Assembly: GCA_031266095.1 (NCBI GenBank)
Contig: JAISBR010000064.1
Coordinates: forward strand, 1 to 30,783
Direction of reading: 5' to 3'
DNA length: 30,783 nucleotides
Source of the DNA: Treponema sp.
Lineage (GTDB): Bacteria; Spirochaetota; Spirochaetia; Treponematales; Breznakiellaceae
Under the pieces are notes generated by a model. That model made no database searches and was not told the DNA's origin. It saw only the letters and a program-made list of their open reading frames with translations. Made by a program: the position numbers and the translations under genes. Positions 7,307-15,531 of the stretch are shown here, piece by piece (position 1 is the stretch's first letter; every line of letters begins with the position of its first letter).

Positions 7307-8338
7307 ATGACAGAAGTTCTGTCCCAGGATGAAATAGATCAACTACTCACCGCGATAAACGCCGGGGATACCGAGCCGGAGGATTTCAGGCCTGCGGCGG
7401 ACAGCCGGAAGATCAAGATCTATGACTTCAAACGGCCCGATAAATTCTCCAAAGAACAGATACGCACGGTCTCGATTATGCACGAGACCTTTGCCCGTTT
7501 GACCACTACCAGCCTTTCCGCCCAGCTGCGGAACATTGTTCAGGTCCACGTGGCGTCGGTAGATCAGCTTACCTACGAGGAATTTATCCGGTCCATACCG
7601 ACTCCCACCACCCTGGCGATCATCAACATGGATCCCCTAAAAGGGAACGCCATCCTGGAGATCGATCCCGCGATCACCTTTTCTATTATTGACCGACTCT
7701 TTGGCGGTACCGGTGAGGGAACCAAGTCTCAGCACGAGTTAACCGATATTGAACAGTCGGTTATGGAAGGGATCATTGTCCGTATTCTGGGGAATATGCG
7801 GGAAGCCTGGACCACGGTGATTGACCTCCGTCCCCGCCTGGGACAAATAGACACCAATCCCCAGTTTGCCCAGATCGTACCCCCCACTGAAATGGTAGTC
7901 CTGGTTACACTGGAAACAAAAGTAGGTGAAGTGGAAGGGATGATGAACTTCTGTATTCCGTACCTCACCATAGAGCCCATCATCAATAAATTGTCCGCAC
8001 AGTTCTGGTATTCATCGGTACGGCGGAACGCTACCTCGGAAAACCTCAATGTTCTAAAGGAGAAGCTCGCAACTGTCGATGTTAATGTTGTAGCCGAGAT
8101 AGGAAAGATCAATATCCCGGTCCGGGATGTGCTTTTCCTGCAGACAGGGGATGTGGTCCGGCTCTACAATACCCGTGTGGGTGATCCGTATTGCCTGAAT
8201 ATTGGCGGGAAAAAAAAGTTTCTGTGCCGTCCCGGCGTAATCGGGAAAAAATTGGCGGTCCAGGTAACCAAGAAAATCGCGGAGCTTGAACATGATGAAT
8301 TCGAGGAACTCGCGGTCGAAGGAGAAGAATTGTTATGA
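7307..8338 (+). CDS. fliM: Flagellar motor switch protein FliM
   Basis: A 343-residue C-ring protein. The N-terminal LSQDEIDQLL (about 5-14) is the CheY-P docking motif. A CheC-like middle domain with the conserved RLFGGTGEG follows, and a C-terminal SpoA domain (about 250-325, VDVNVVAEIGKINIPVRDVLFLQTGDVV) ends the protein. It couples chemotaxis signals to rotational switching together with FliG and FliY. The stop overlaps the fliY start as ATGA (8335-8338), which indicates translational coupling. Confidence 0.97.
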   Translation: MTEVLSQDEIDQLLTAINAGDTEPEDFRPAADSRKIKIYDFKRPDKFSKEQIRTVSIMHETFARLTTTSLSAQLRNIVQVHVASVDQLTYEEFIRSIPTPTTLAIINMDPLKGNAILEIDPAITFSIIDRLFGGTGEGTKSQHELTDIEQSVMEGIIVRILGNMREAWTTVIDLRPRLGQIDTNPQFAQIVPPTEMVVLVTLETKVGEVEGMMNFCIPYLTIEPIINKLSAQFWYSSVRRNATSENLNVLKEKLATVDVNVVAEIGKINIPVRDVLFLQTGDVVRLYNTRVGDPYCLNIGGKKKFLCRPGVIGKKLAVQVTKKIAELEHDEFEELAVEGEELL

Positions 8339-9423
8339 TGAGTGACGGCGCTCTGTCGCAGGATGAAATAGATGCGTTACTGGCGGGTGTAGACTCTTCC
8401 AGCCTGAGAGGGACCTCCTCCGTTCCCACCGCTGTGGCGGCGGAGGGGGCCGGTGTGGACCGTCAGGCTTTACAGGATTTTCTTTCCTCAACCGTAGAGG
8501 CCCAAAGATCAAACCTTGCCATGCTGACTGGGGCCAATGTGGTCCTCAACGGACCACAGATCAGTTTTTCAGGCAGGGATAATTTCCTGGCCCAGCTTCC
8601 GGACACGGTAACGGTAGTCAAGACGGATTTTACTTCCGGTTTCCCCGGTGAACATATCTTTATCCTCTCCGAAGATTGTGCCAAGGCCATTGCCAGCCTC
8701 ATGAACAAGGAAGAGAACATCCAGCTTGACGAGATGGCCATGTCGGTTATAGGTGAGGTGGTGTCTCAGATGGTGGGAACCCAGATAACTTCCTTAACCG
8801 ATAAAACCGGCAACAAGTCCATAGCTTCCAGCTCTCCTGAGGCGGCTAACGTTCCCAAGGCCGTGGCGGCCCTGCCCGCCGGTGATTTCGCCAGCGCAGT
8901 GTACCAGCTTGATCTGGGGGACGGTAATACTTATCAGCTCTGGGAAGTGCTGGGGCCGTCAGTTTCTACGGACATTGCCCGGGCTTTGTCAGGCCACACC
9001 CAGGCTCAGGCCGCTCCCTCCGGTATGAGCGGCATGGGAATGGGCGCCGGTATGCAGATGCCCAATATGGGAATGGGTGGAGGAATGGCCAATCTGGGTT
9101 CTGTCAATGTGCAGTCGGTGCAGTACCCCAACCTGATACCCTCCCGGTTAGGTCCCCAGGAAGCGGGTAATATCGGCCTCATTATGGACGTGTACATGGA
9201 AATGACCGTCGAATTGGGGCGTACCAGGAAACCGATTAAAGAGATACTGGCAATGGGCGAGGGGACCATTATTGAGTTGGATAAACTGGCCGGTGAACCG
9301 GTGGACATCCTGGTGAATCATAAACTCATAGCCAAGGGCGAGGTTGTGGTTATTGATGAAAACTTTGGTGTCCGCGTCACCGAGATCGTGTCCCCCATGG
9401 AACGCATGAATGATATGGGCTAG
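8335..9423 (+). CDS. fliY: Flagellar motor switch protein FliY (FliN-type)
   Basis: A 362-residue switch protein: CheY-docking-like LSQDEIDALLAG (about 8-18), a CheC-like domain (about 45-215), a Met/Gly-rich linker (about 230-254), and a C-terminal SpoA/FliN domain (about 280-356, VELGRTRKPIKEILAMGEG). The CheC phosphatase signature SxxxExxN reads S137-E141-S144, so the Asn is replaced; this copy may lack CheY-P phosphatase activity (inference). ATG 8335 and ATG 8338 are both possible; 8335 gives the ATGA overlap with fliM. The TAG stop runs straight into a GGAGCCTGTTG repeat. Confidence 0.95.
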   Translation: MMSDGALSQDEIDALLAGVDSSSLRGTSSVPTAVAAEGAGVDRQALQDFLSSTVEAQRSNLAMLTGANVVLNGPQISFSGRDNFLAQLPDTVTVVKTDFTSGFPGEHIFILSEDCAKAIASLMNKEENIQLDEMAMSVIGEVVSQMVGTQITSLTDKTGNKSIASSSPEAANVPKAVAALPAGDFASAVYQLDLGDGNTYQLWEVLGPSVSTDIARALSGHTQAQAAPSGMSGMGMGAGMQMPNMGMGGGMANLGSVNVQSVQYPNLIPSRLGPQEAGNIGLIMDVYMEMTVELGRTRKPIKEILAMGEGTIIELDKLAGEPVDILVNHKLIAKGEVVVIDENFGVRVTEIVSPMERMNDMG

Positions 9424-9433
9424 GAGCCTGTTG
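9423..9433 (+). repeat. GGAGCCTGTTG repeat at the fliY stop codon
   Basis: The 11 bases GGAGCCTGTTG start at the last base of the fliY TAG, just as at the fliK stop (2655). Here the rest of the element is missing or diverged and an AT-rich stretch with a promoter follows. Confidence 0.5.
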
Positions 9434-9450
9434 ATTTTTTTTGCTTTCTA

Positions 9451-9479
9451 TTGCAATGTTTTTTAGGTTAATATATAAT
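9451..9479 (+). promoter_or_regulatory. Sigma-70-like promoter for the fliO-fliA block
   Basis: TTGCAA (9451-9456), 17 bases, consensus TATAAT (9474-9479), in the most AT-rich stretch of the flagellar locus. It is the best promoter match in the window. It lies about 125 bases upstream of fliO and would drive the export-apparatus genes. Confidence 0.65.
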
Positions 9480-9525
9480 TATAATAGTTGTTTATAAAAT
9501 CGGTTAATTGGTGAATCAACAATCG

Positions 9526-9540
9526 CGCGGCAGAGCCGCG
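9526..9540 (+). other. GC-rich hairpin in fliO leader
   Basis: CGCGGC (9526-9531), loop AGA, GCCGCG (9535-9540): a perfect 6-bp GC stem about 46 bases after the TATAAT and about 50 bases before the fliO ribosome site. It has no T run. It would fold in the 5' leader of the fliO transcript. Confidence 0.6.
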
Positions 9541-9604
9541 GGGTATTAAACTCTCGCCACGAATAAACCGGATCAGTTTGTACTTGGGAGGGGAAAAACT
9601 GAAA

Positions 9605-10234
9605 TTGTCTTATGGCGCGATTTGCGCTTTATTCGTCATGCTTATAGTGAGCGCTGGCCTCATACTAACTACCTCTGTTTTCGCCCAATCCGCGCCTTTT
9701 CCGGATCCCGCCGCCGAACTCAGTCAGACAGAGGATTCTCCCGCTGACCCGATAACGGCCGCCGAGCGGTCGCTGATACTGGAAGAAAATGAGAGCGCCC
9801 CGGCCCCGTCGGTCTCATCGGTGGGGACCATACTGAGGATGGTGTTGACCCTTGCCCTGGCGGCGGCGGCCATCTACGGCGTGATATACTTCATCAAACG
9901 GGCCTCCCGCCGTGCTGAAGTTAAAGATCCTTTCCTCAAAATACTCGCCAGCGCCCATCTGGGATCCAATCGTTACGCTCATGTGGTTGCCGTCGGCTCC
10001 CGGGCATGGCTCCTGGGCGCCGCCGAAAGCGGCGTACATCTTATCAGTGAGATTGAGGACAAGGACATCCTCAACGCCATGTTCCTTGAGGATTCCCGCA
10101 AAAGCGCGGAGACCCCTTCGGGGCGTTTCCTTGATTTTAAGACCATGCTCCGCCGACTGGGCATACCGGTTGAGTCAGGTACGTCTGCAGCGGATAATAT
10201 CCGTAAACGTCGTGAGCGGCTCAAGGGACTGTAG
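9605..10234 (+). CDS. fliO: Flagellar export protein FliO (FliZ)
   Basis: About 209 residues: an N-terminal signal/anchor (ALFVMLIVSAGLILTTSVFAQ), an acidic periplasmic stretch, a second membrane helix (TLALAAAAIYGVIYFI), and a basic cytoplasmic tail containing LGSNRYAHVVAVGSRAWLLGAAESGVHL, the FliO signature. FliO helps assemble the FliP ring of the export gate. The start is uncertain. GGGAGGGG (9586-9593) is followed by CTG 9599 at good spacing and by TTG 9605; an in-frame TTG at 9578 lies upstream of the site. TTG 9605 is used here. fliP begins 2 bases after the stop. Confidence 0.85.
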   Translation: MSYGAICALFVMLIVSAGLILTTSVFAQSAPFPDPAAELSQTEDSPADPITAAERSLILEENESAPAPSVSSVGTILRMVLTLALAAAAIYGVIYFIKRASRRAEVKDPFLKILASAHLGSNRYAHVVAVGSRAWLLGAAESGVHLISEIEDKDILNAMFLEDSRKSAETPSGRFLDFKTMLRRLGIPVESGTSAADNIRKRRERLKGL

Positions 10235-10235
10235 C

Positions 10236-11057
10236 ATGAAGCGTGTACTCCTTTTGGTCCTCTTCGCGGCGTTGTTCGGTTTCTTCCCCTCCCTTCCGGC
10301 GGAAGCCCAAACAGAACCGTTTCCGGATATGTCCGTGCAGGGGACCATGAACATCCCCACACCCCCGCCTCCGCCGGCGATTCCCTTTATCGATCTTACA
10401 GTGCGGAATCCTTCTACCGGGCAGGAGGTAGCTTTTTCTCTCCAGCTTCTGCTGCTTCTCACGGTACTTTCCCTCGCGCCGAGTATCATCATCCTGATGA
10501 CGAGCTTTCTGAGAATTTCCATTGTACTGGACTTTATCAAGCGGGCGCTTTCGTTGCAGCAGGTACCGCCTAACCAGGTGATCCTGGGGATATCCCTGTT
10601 TATGACCGTGTTCATCATGTGGCCCACTTTTAACGCAATATATACTAATTCCGTACAGCCTCTGGCCGCGGGCGAAATTTCGGCAGGTACCGCTTACCGT
10701 GAGGCGGAGGCTCCTTTGCGGCTTTTCATGTACAGCCAGATGCGGTCCCGGCCTGAAAATATCCGTCTCTTTATGGCGATGCGGGGTCTGGACCGCCCCA
10801 ATACCCTGGCGGATGTTCCCACGTATGTACTGATCCCCGCTTTTATCCTTAACGAACTTACTGTGGCGTTCAAGATAGGGATTTTGCTCTTTATTCCCTT
10901 CATCGTTATCGACATGGTGGTGGCAAGCGCCCTCATGTCCATGGGTATGATCATGCTCCCTCCGGTGATGATATCCATGCCTTTCAAGCTCATCCTCTTC
11001 ATCCTGGTTGACGGATGGGGACTGTTGACGGATCAATTGGTCCGTTCATTTGTGTAG
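10236..11057 (+). CDS. fliP: Flagellar export gate protein FliP
   Basis: A 273-residue core export-gate protein. A cleavable signal peptide (MKRVLLLVLFAALFGFFPSL, cut likely near AEAQ) precedes a Pro-rich segment. Four membrane segments follow, with the family block LLTVLSLAPSIIILMTSFLRISIVLDFIKRAL, the periplasmic part ending near RPNTLADVPTYVLIPAFILNEL, and MGMIMLPPVMISMPFKL near the end. FliP pentamers with FliQ and FliR form the export channel. ATG 10236 has AAGGGA (10223-10228) upstream. A longer open frame back to 9912 only overlaps fliO and is not a real extension. Confidence 0.96.
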   Translation: MKRVLLLVLFAALFGFFPSLPAEAQTEPFPDMSVQGTMNIPTPPPPPAIPFIDLTVRNPSTGQEVAFSLQLLLLLTVLSLAPSIIILMTSFLRISIVLDFIKRALSLQQVPPNQVILGISLFMTVFIMWPTFNAIYTNSVQPLAAGEISAGTAYREAEAPLRLFMYSQMRSRPENIRLFMAMRGLDRPNTLADVPTYVLIPAFILNELTVAFKIGILLFIPFIVIDMVVASALMSMGMIMLPPVMISMPFKLILFILVDGWGLLTDQLVRSFV

Positions 11058-11066
11058 GAACGGACG

Positions 11067-11336
11067 ATGAGTATCGGGGAAGTGACCACCCTCTTGCGGG
11101 AGGGAATTTTTGAGGTGCTGATTCTCGCGGCACCCCTGTTGTTATCCGCTCTTATTGTGGGCCTCGTGGTGGCGATTTTGCAGGCCACTACATCCATACA
11201 GGAACAGACCCTTACCTTTGTGCCCAAAGTGATTGCCATACTGCTGATGCTTGGTCTTTTAGGCGGATGGATGTTCAGCTCCCTTGGGGAGTATACAACT
11301 GAACTGTTCCGGCGAATCCCCGAAATGGCGAGGTAG
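11067..11336 (+). CDS. fliQ: Flagellar export gate protein FliQ
   Basis: An 89-residue protein with two membrane hairpin helices. The segment PLLLSALIVGLVVAILQATTSIQEQTLTFVPK is split by the conserved Q-T-S-I-Q-E-Q-T-L-F-P pattern of FliQ. It packs around FliP/FliR in the export gate. Spacing to fliP is 9 bases (GTAGGAACGG before the ATG), and only 4 bases separate its stop from the fliR start. Confidence 0.95.
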   Translation: MSIGEVTTLLREGIFEVLILAAPLLLSALIVGLVVAILQATTSIQEQTLTFVPKVIAILLMLGLLGGWMFSSLGEYTTELFRRIPEMAR

Positions 11337-11340
11337 TCAG

Positions 11341-12192
11341 GTGATAGATAACGCGGTTTTACAGAATATCCTGGGTTACGGCCCGGCGTTTCTGCTCCTC
11401 GCCGCCAGGGCCCTTGCCATGATTGAAGTCGCGCCGCTCCTTTCGTCGGACGCTATTCCCCAGGTGGCAAAACTCGCTTTAGCGGGTTTCGCAGCCTTCG
11501 CGGTCTTACCGGCCGCAGCGGTCTTTTCCATGGACGGCGCGGGGGGGGCTTTAGCCGATCTCCGCTATGAGCCCTTCAGCCTCAGCTTTATTCTGCTCAT
11601 TTTGGGGGAGGGTATTATCGGCCTTATTATCGGTTTTTTCCTTACGATAATTTTTGCCGCTTTCTCAACCGCCGGTCAGTTTTTCTCCCTGCAAATGGGC
11701 TTCGGCGCTTCAGAAACATTTGATCCCCTGTCGCAGATCGAAAACCCCCTTCTGGGCCAGTACCTCAACCTCGTATCCATGTTGGTCTTCCTTTCCATCG
11801 GTGGTTTCACTGAGCTGTTCCTGGGCGGCTTCTGGCGCTCGGTACAGACCCTGAACATCGTCGCGCTGGTTGAGGGCAGGGAACCGGTGGTGGGGATGAT
11901 CACCGCCGGGCTTTCACGGCTCTTTTTGGACGCCATTATTATTTCCATGCCCATTTTGGGTACCCTGTTTCTTACCTCCCTGGCTACAGGGCTTATCTCC
12001 AAAGCCGCGCCCCAGATCAATATCCTCTCAGAAGGTTTCCCTATTTCCATCACGGTGGCCTTTATGCTCCTGTTTACATCCCTCCCCTTTATGACCGAGG
12101 CCTTTGCCAGGGTGATCAAATCAGGTTTCAGCAGCATAGAAATCCTTTATATGCAAATCGGACGGCAAATAGCCGGGGGAGGCGTGCTGTGA
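11341..12192 (+). CDS. fliR: Flagellar export gate protein FliR
   Basis: A 283-residue membrane protein of the FliR family with several hydrophobic helices. Conserved blocks are LGEGIIGLIIGF, AFSTAGQFFSLQMGFGASETFDP and FLTSLATGLISKAAPQINILSEGFPI. One FliR closes the FliP5-FliQ4 export gate. GTG 11341 is chosen because GAGG (11330-11333) lies upstream and the N-terminus aligns with the family; an ATG at 11284 in the same frame lies inside fliQ. Its stop overlaps the flhB GTG start as GTGA, so the two are translationally coupled. Confidence 0.95.
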   Translation: MIDNAVLQNILGYGPAFLLLAARALAMIEVAPLLSSDAIPQVAKLALAGFAAFAVLPAAAVFSMDGAGGALADLRYEPFSLSFILLILGEGIIGLIIGFFLTIIFAAFSTAGQFFSLQMGFGASETFDPLSQIENPLLGQYLNLVSMLVFLSIGGFTELFLGGFWRSVQTLNIVALVEGREPVVGMITAGLSRLFLDAIIISMPILGTLFLTSLATGLISKAAPQINILSEGFPISITVAFMLLFTSLPFMTEAFARVIKSGFSSIEILYMQIGRQIAGGGVL

Positions 12193-13337
12193 AAGAATGG
12201 CGGTGTCTTGAAAAGCGGCGGTCTCTTGCCGCGGCCATTCATCTACAGTGGTTCGCCGATGACAACGAGGCGGACGGCAGGACCGAGGAGCCGACCGAGC
12301 ATAAGATCCAGCGGCTCCGTGAGGAAGGCCAGGTTGTAAAGAGTCAGGAATTGGTAGGTGCCCTGACGCTGCTCCTGCCGGCCCTGTTACTGCTCTTCCT
12401 TGCCCCGTCGATGCTGCGTACCTGCGTTGAGATGGTCCGATTCTTTTTCCTGCGGGTTGTGGAACTTGATCCCACCAGGGACGGCATTGTGGCGGCGGCG
12501 TTTTTTAATTATCTGGCGCGGCTTGCCCTGCCTATTCTCGCGGTAGCGGTATTTTCGGCGCTCTTTTCCAACCTGGTACAGACCGGTTTTATTTTTACCA
12601 CTAAGCCTCTGGTTCCGGATATGACCAGGGTACTGCCCAGAGTGGGGCAGTTTTTCAGGCGGACCCTGTTTTCGGTTGACGGGCTTTTTAACTTTTTTAA
12701 GTCCATTGGCAAAATGGCGATTATCGGATTGGTAGCTTTTTTCCTGATCCGCGCCGACATTGAGAAGCTCATTAATTTGCAGAAGGCGGACCTGTGGCTC
12801 AGCCTGACCACGGTGGCTTCTCTGGCGATACGGATGCTCATCATCAGCGCTCTGCTCATGCTGATTATTTCAATTCCCGATTATATGTTTCAGCGCTGGC
12901 GTTTCAGGGAACGGAATAAAATGTCCCGGCAGGAATTGAAGGAAGAGATGAGGATGTATGAGGCGGACCCGCAGATCCAGTCGAGGATCCGCGGCCGCTT
13001 TCGGGATCTGCTCAGACAGAACATCGCCGCCGCGGTTCCAAGGGCCGATGTGGTTATTACCAACCCGACCCACCTGGCGGTAGCTTTGGAGTATCGGCCT
13101 AGTATGCGGGGTCCCATGCTTACCGCCATGGGCGCTGATGAGATGGCGGCCAGGATCAGGAGGCTCGCGGACGAAAACGGCGTGCCCATAGTAGAGGATA
13201 AGCCCCTTGCCTGGGCTTTATACCGGGAAACCAATGTGGGTGACATCATTCCCGATGTCTATTTCACGGCGGTGGCGACAATCTTCAAAAAGGTGATGAG
13301 CATCAACGATGTGCGGCGTAAGGCCAGGAGCGCATGA
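12189..13337 (+). CDS. flhB: Flagellar export switch protein FlhB
   Basis: A 382-residue protein. The N-terminal HLQWFADDNEADGRTEEPT and KIQRLREEGQVVKS blocks precede four membrane helices (about 55-230). The cytoplasmic domain carries the self-cleaving N292-P-T-H295 motif (VVITNPTHLAVALEY). Cleavage at Asn-Pro allows the switch from hook to filament export, which FliK triggers. The start is GTG 12189 overlapping the fliR stop, with GGGGGAGG (12176-12183) upstream. flhA follows after 43 bases. Confidence 0.96.
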   Translation: MKEWRCLEKRRSLAAAIHLQWFADDNEADGRTEEPTEHKIQRLREEGQVVKSQELVGALTLLLPALLLLFLAPSMLRTCVEMVRFFFLRVVELDPTRDGIVAAAFFNYLARLALPILAVAVFSALFSNLVQTGFIFTTKPLVPDMTRVLPRVGQFFRRTLFSVDGLFNFFKSIGKMAIIGLVAFFLIRADIEKLINLQKADLWLSLTTVASLAIRMLIISALLMLIISIPDYMFQRWRFRERNKMSRQELKEEMRMYEADPQIQSRIRGRFRDLLRQNIAAAVPRADVVITNPTHLAVALEYRPSMRGPMLTAMGADEMAARIRRLADENGVPIVEDKPLAWALYRETNVGDIIPDVYFTAVATIFKKVMSINDVRRKARSA

Positions 13338-13380
13338 GAGGCGGGACATTTGTGTTGGTTGATTATAAGGAGAAGTATTA

Positions 13381-15531
13381 ATGGCTGACGCGGCGCGTTT
13401 AAATAACGAAGGACCGATCCCACAGAATTTCTTAAATGTCTTTAAGGACAGTTTTCCCGCCATCGCGGTGATAACCGTGGTGATCATGCTTATCCTCCCC
13501 CTGCCCACGGTACTCCTGGACGCTCTGATGGCGATTAACCTTATCTTTTCCCTTCTGGTACTGCTCATCGTGCTCTACACCCAGAAGCCCACCGAGTTCA
13601 GTCTTTTTCCGACTATACTTCTGGTTGCCACGGTGTTCAGCCTGGCGCTGAACGTTTCGTCTACCCGGCTTATCCTGACCCAGGGCGCCCGCTTTGACGG
13701 CAGAATGATCCGGGCCTTCTCGAGTTTTGTGGTCGGCTCCGGCGGCAGTGAGGGCCTTGTGGTCGGGTTCATTATATTCATCGTGATTATCGCGGTGCAG
13801 GCGGTGGTTATAACGAAAGGCGCGACACGGGTTTCTGAAGTGGCGGCCCGCTTCACTTTGGACAGCATGCAGGTCAAGATGATGGGCATTGAGACCGAGT
13901 ACAGCTCCGGTTCCATCAGCGAGGAAGAGGCGCAACGGCGAAAAGCCCAGGTTCAGAAGGAATCCGATTTTTACGGTTCCATGGACGGAGCGAGTAAATT
14001 TATTTCGGGTAATGTTAAGGTCGGTATCTTTATCACCGTGATCAATGTGCTGGGCGGCATTATCATCGGCGTAGTAATGCATGGCGAGCCTTTGGGGAAC
14101 GCGGTCGGCAATTACATCAGTTTCTCTGTCGGCGACGGGCTTCTCTCCCAATTCCCGGCGCTGCTGATTTCTACCGCCATGGGTATTGTGGTAACCAGGG
14201 CCGCTTCCACCGGCAATCTCTCGGATCAGGTAATTGAACAGATATTCTCCCGTTACTCGAAAATTTATTGGATCTGCGCGGGGGTACTGGTGTTCCTCGC
14301 GGTACTGCCGGGCTTTCCCTGGTATGTGCTGCTTCCCATGGCGGCGCTGATTGCGTTCCACGCCTTCAGGATTAACCGCAGGGAGAAAAAGGCCGCCAGC
14401 TTCAGTGAAATGATGGCAAAGACAGGGATGAAAAAGGAAAAGGCCGAAGCCGCTGAAATGTCGCCCGTGGTTCCCCTGGACGCCCTCTCTCTGGAACTAG
14501 GCTACGGTCTCATACCCTTGGTGGATAAAGAAAAAGGCGCCGAGCTTCTGGACCGGGTCCAGGGGGTCAGGCGGCAGTCCGCCCTTGAACTGGGCCTGGT
14601 GATCCCAAAAGTACGGATAATTGATAATATGCTCCTTGAGCCCTCGGAGTACTGTTTCAAGATCAAGGGTGTTGACGTGGGCAGGGGGAAGATACGTATG
14701 GGGTATTATCTCTGTATCAACCCTGGTACGGTAAGTGAGGAGCTGCCGGGTGAGAAGACAGTGGAGCCTATCTTTGGGCTTCCGGGTCTCTGGATCAGTG
14801 AGGACAGGCGGGACGAGGCCGAGCGGGCCGGCTATACCGTGATTGATCCGCCCTCGAGTATCGCCACCCATTTAACCGAGATCATCAAGCGCCACGCCTC
14901 GGATATCCTCGGCCTGCAGGATACCCAGGCGATCCTGGACACCCTCCGCAAGGAGTACCCCGCAGTGGTGGATGAGGTCCTGCGCGAGGGCAAGGGCTTA
15001 AGGGTGGTGGAGATCCAAAAAGTGCTTCAGAGCCTCTTAAAGGAGCGGGTGTCTATCCGCAACATGGTTTCCATTTTGGAAGCCATAGCTGATTACGCGC
15101 CGGTTTCCAAAAATATTTGGTTCCTCACCGAAAAGGCCCGGCAGGCTTTGAGCAGCCAGATCTGCCATCAGTACGCCGATATTGATCATAAGCTTAGGGT
15201 GCTTACCATCGATCCTGAGCTTGAGCAGAAAATTATTGACAGCAGGTATGAAACCCCGTCGGGGGTTGTATCTGCCATGGACCCCCCAAGCCATCAGGCC
15301 TGGATCAGAGCGGTCAGTAAGGCGGCCGCCGCGGTTAAAGGGAAAGGCTGGATGCCGGTTATACTCTGTTCCGAGCAGGCCCGCTTCCTGGTAAAAAATT
15401 CCACCGATCGGGAACTGCCGGAACTGGCGGTGCTCTCTGTTCCGGAAATCGTTCAGGGTGTTATTCCCGAGGCGGTGGGCGTGATTAGGCTGGAAAATCA
15501 AAATAGAGATTCTGCGGGGAGCGCCGCGTAG
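13381..15531 (+). CDS. flhA: Flagellar export protein FlhA
   Basis: A 716-residue export-gate protein with about eight N-terminal membrane helices (to about residue 330) and a large cytoplasmic domain that forms a nonameric ring for chaperone-substrate docking. The FHIPEP signature begins normally (RVSEVAARFTLDSM, 150-163), but the usual PGKQMAID continuation reads QVKMMGIE, with Glu in place of the Asp implicated in proton coupling in Salmonella (Asp208 there). AAGGAG (13367-13372) precedes the ATG. The stop is directly followed by flhF. A 309-residue antisense frame here is a codon-bias shadow. Confidence 0.96.
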   Translation: MADAARLNNEGPIPQNFLNVFKDSFPAIAVITVVIMLILPLPTVLLDALMAINLIFSLLVLLIVLYTQKPTEFSLFPTILLVATVFSLALNVSSTRLILTQGARFDGRMIRAFSSFVVGSGGSEGLVVGFIIFIVIIAVQAVVITKGATRVSEVAARFTLDSMQVKMMGIETEYSSGSISEEEAQRRKAQVQKESDFYGSMDGASKFISGNVKVGIFITVINVLGGIIIGVVMHGEPLGNAVGNYISFSVGDGLLSQFPALLISTAMGIVVTRAASTGNLSDQVIEQIFSRYSKIYWICAGVLVFLAVLPGFPWYVLLPMAALIAFHAFRINRREKKAASFSEMMAKTGMKKEKAEAAEMSPVVPLDALSLELGYGLIPLVDKEKGAELLDRVQGVRRQSALELGLVIPKVRIIDNMLLEPSEYCFKIKGVDVGRGKIRMGYYLCINPGTVSEELPGEKTVEPIFGLPGLWISEDRRDEAERAGYTVIDPPSSIATHLTEIIKRHASDILGLQDTQAILDTLRKEYPAVVDEVLREGKGLRVVEIQKVLQSLLKERVSIRNMVSILEAIADYAPVSKNIWFLTEKARQALSSQICHQYADIDHKLRVLTIDPELEQKIIDSRYETPSGVVSAMDPPSHQAWIRAVSKAAAAVKGKGWMPVILCSEQARFLVKNSTDRELPELAVLSVPEIVQGVIPEAVGVIRLENQNRDSAGSAA

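Noticed and set aside
9912..10235. N-terminal extension of fliP
   Set aside because: It overlaps fliO in another frame; the ATG at 10236 begins a normal signal peptide.
13432..14361. 309-residue minus-strand open frame opposite flhA
   Set aside because: Very rich in H, R, D and Y, typical of antisense of a membrane protein gene; no ribosome site or family match.
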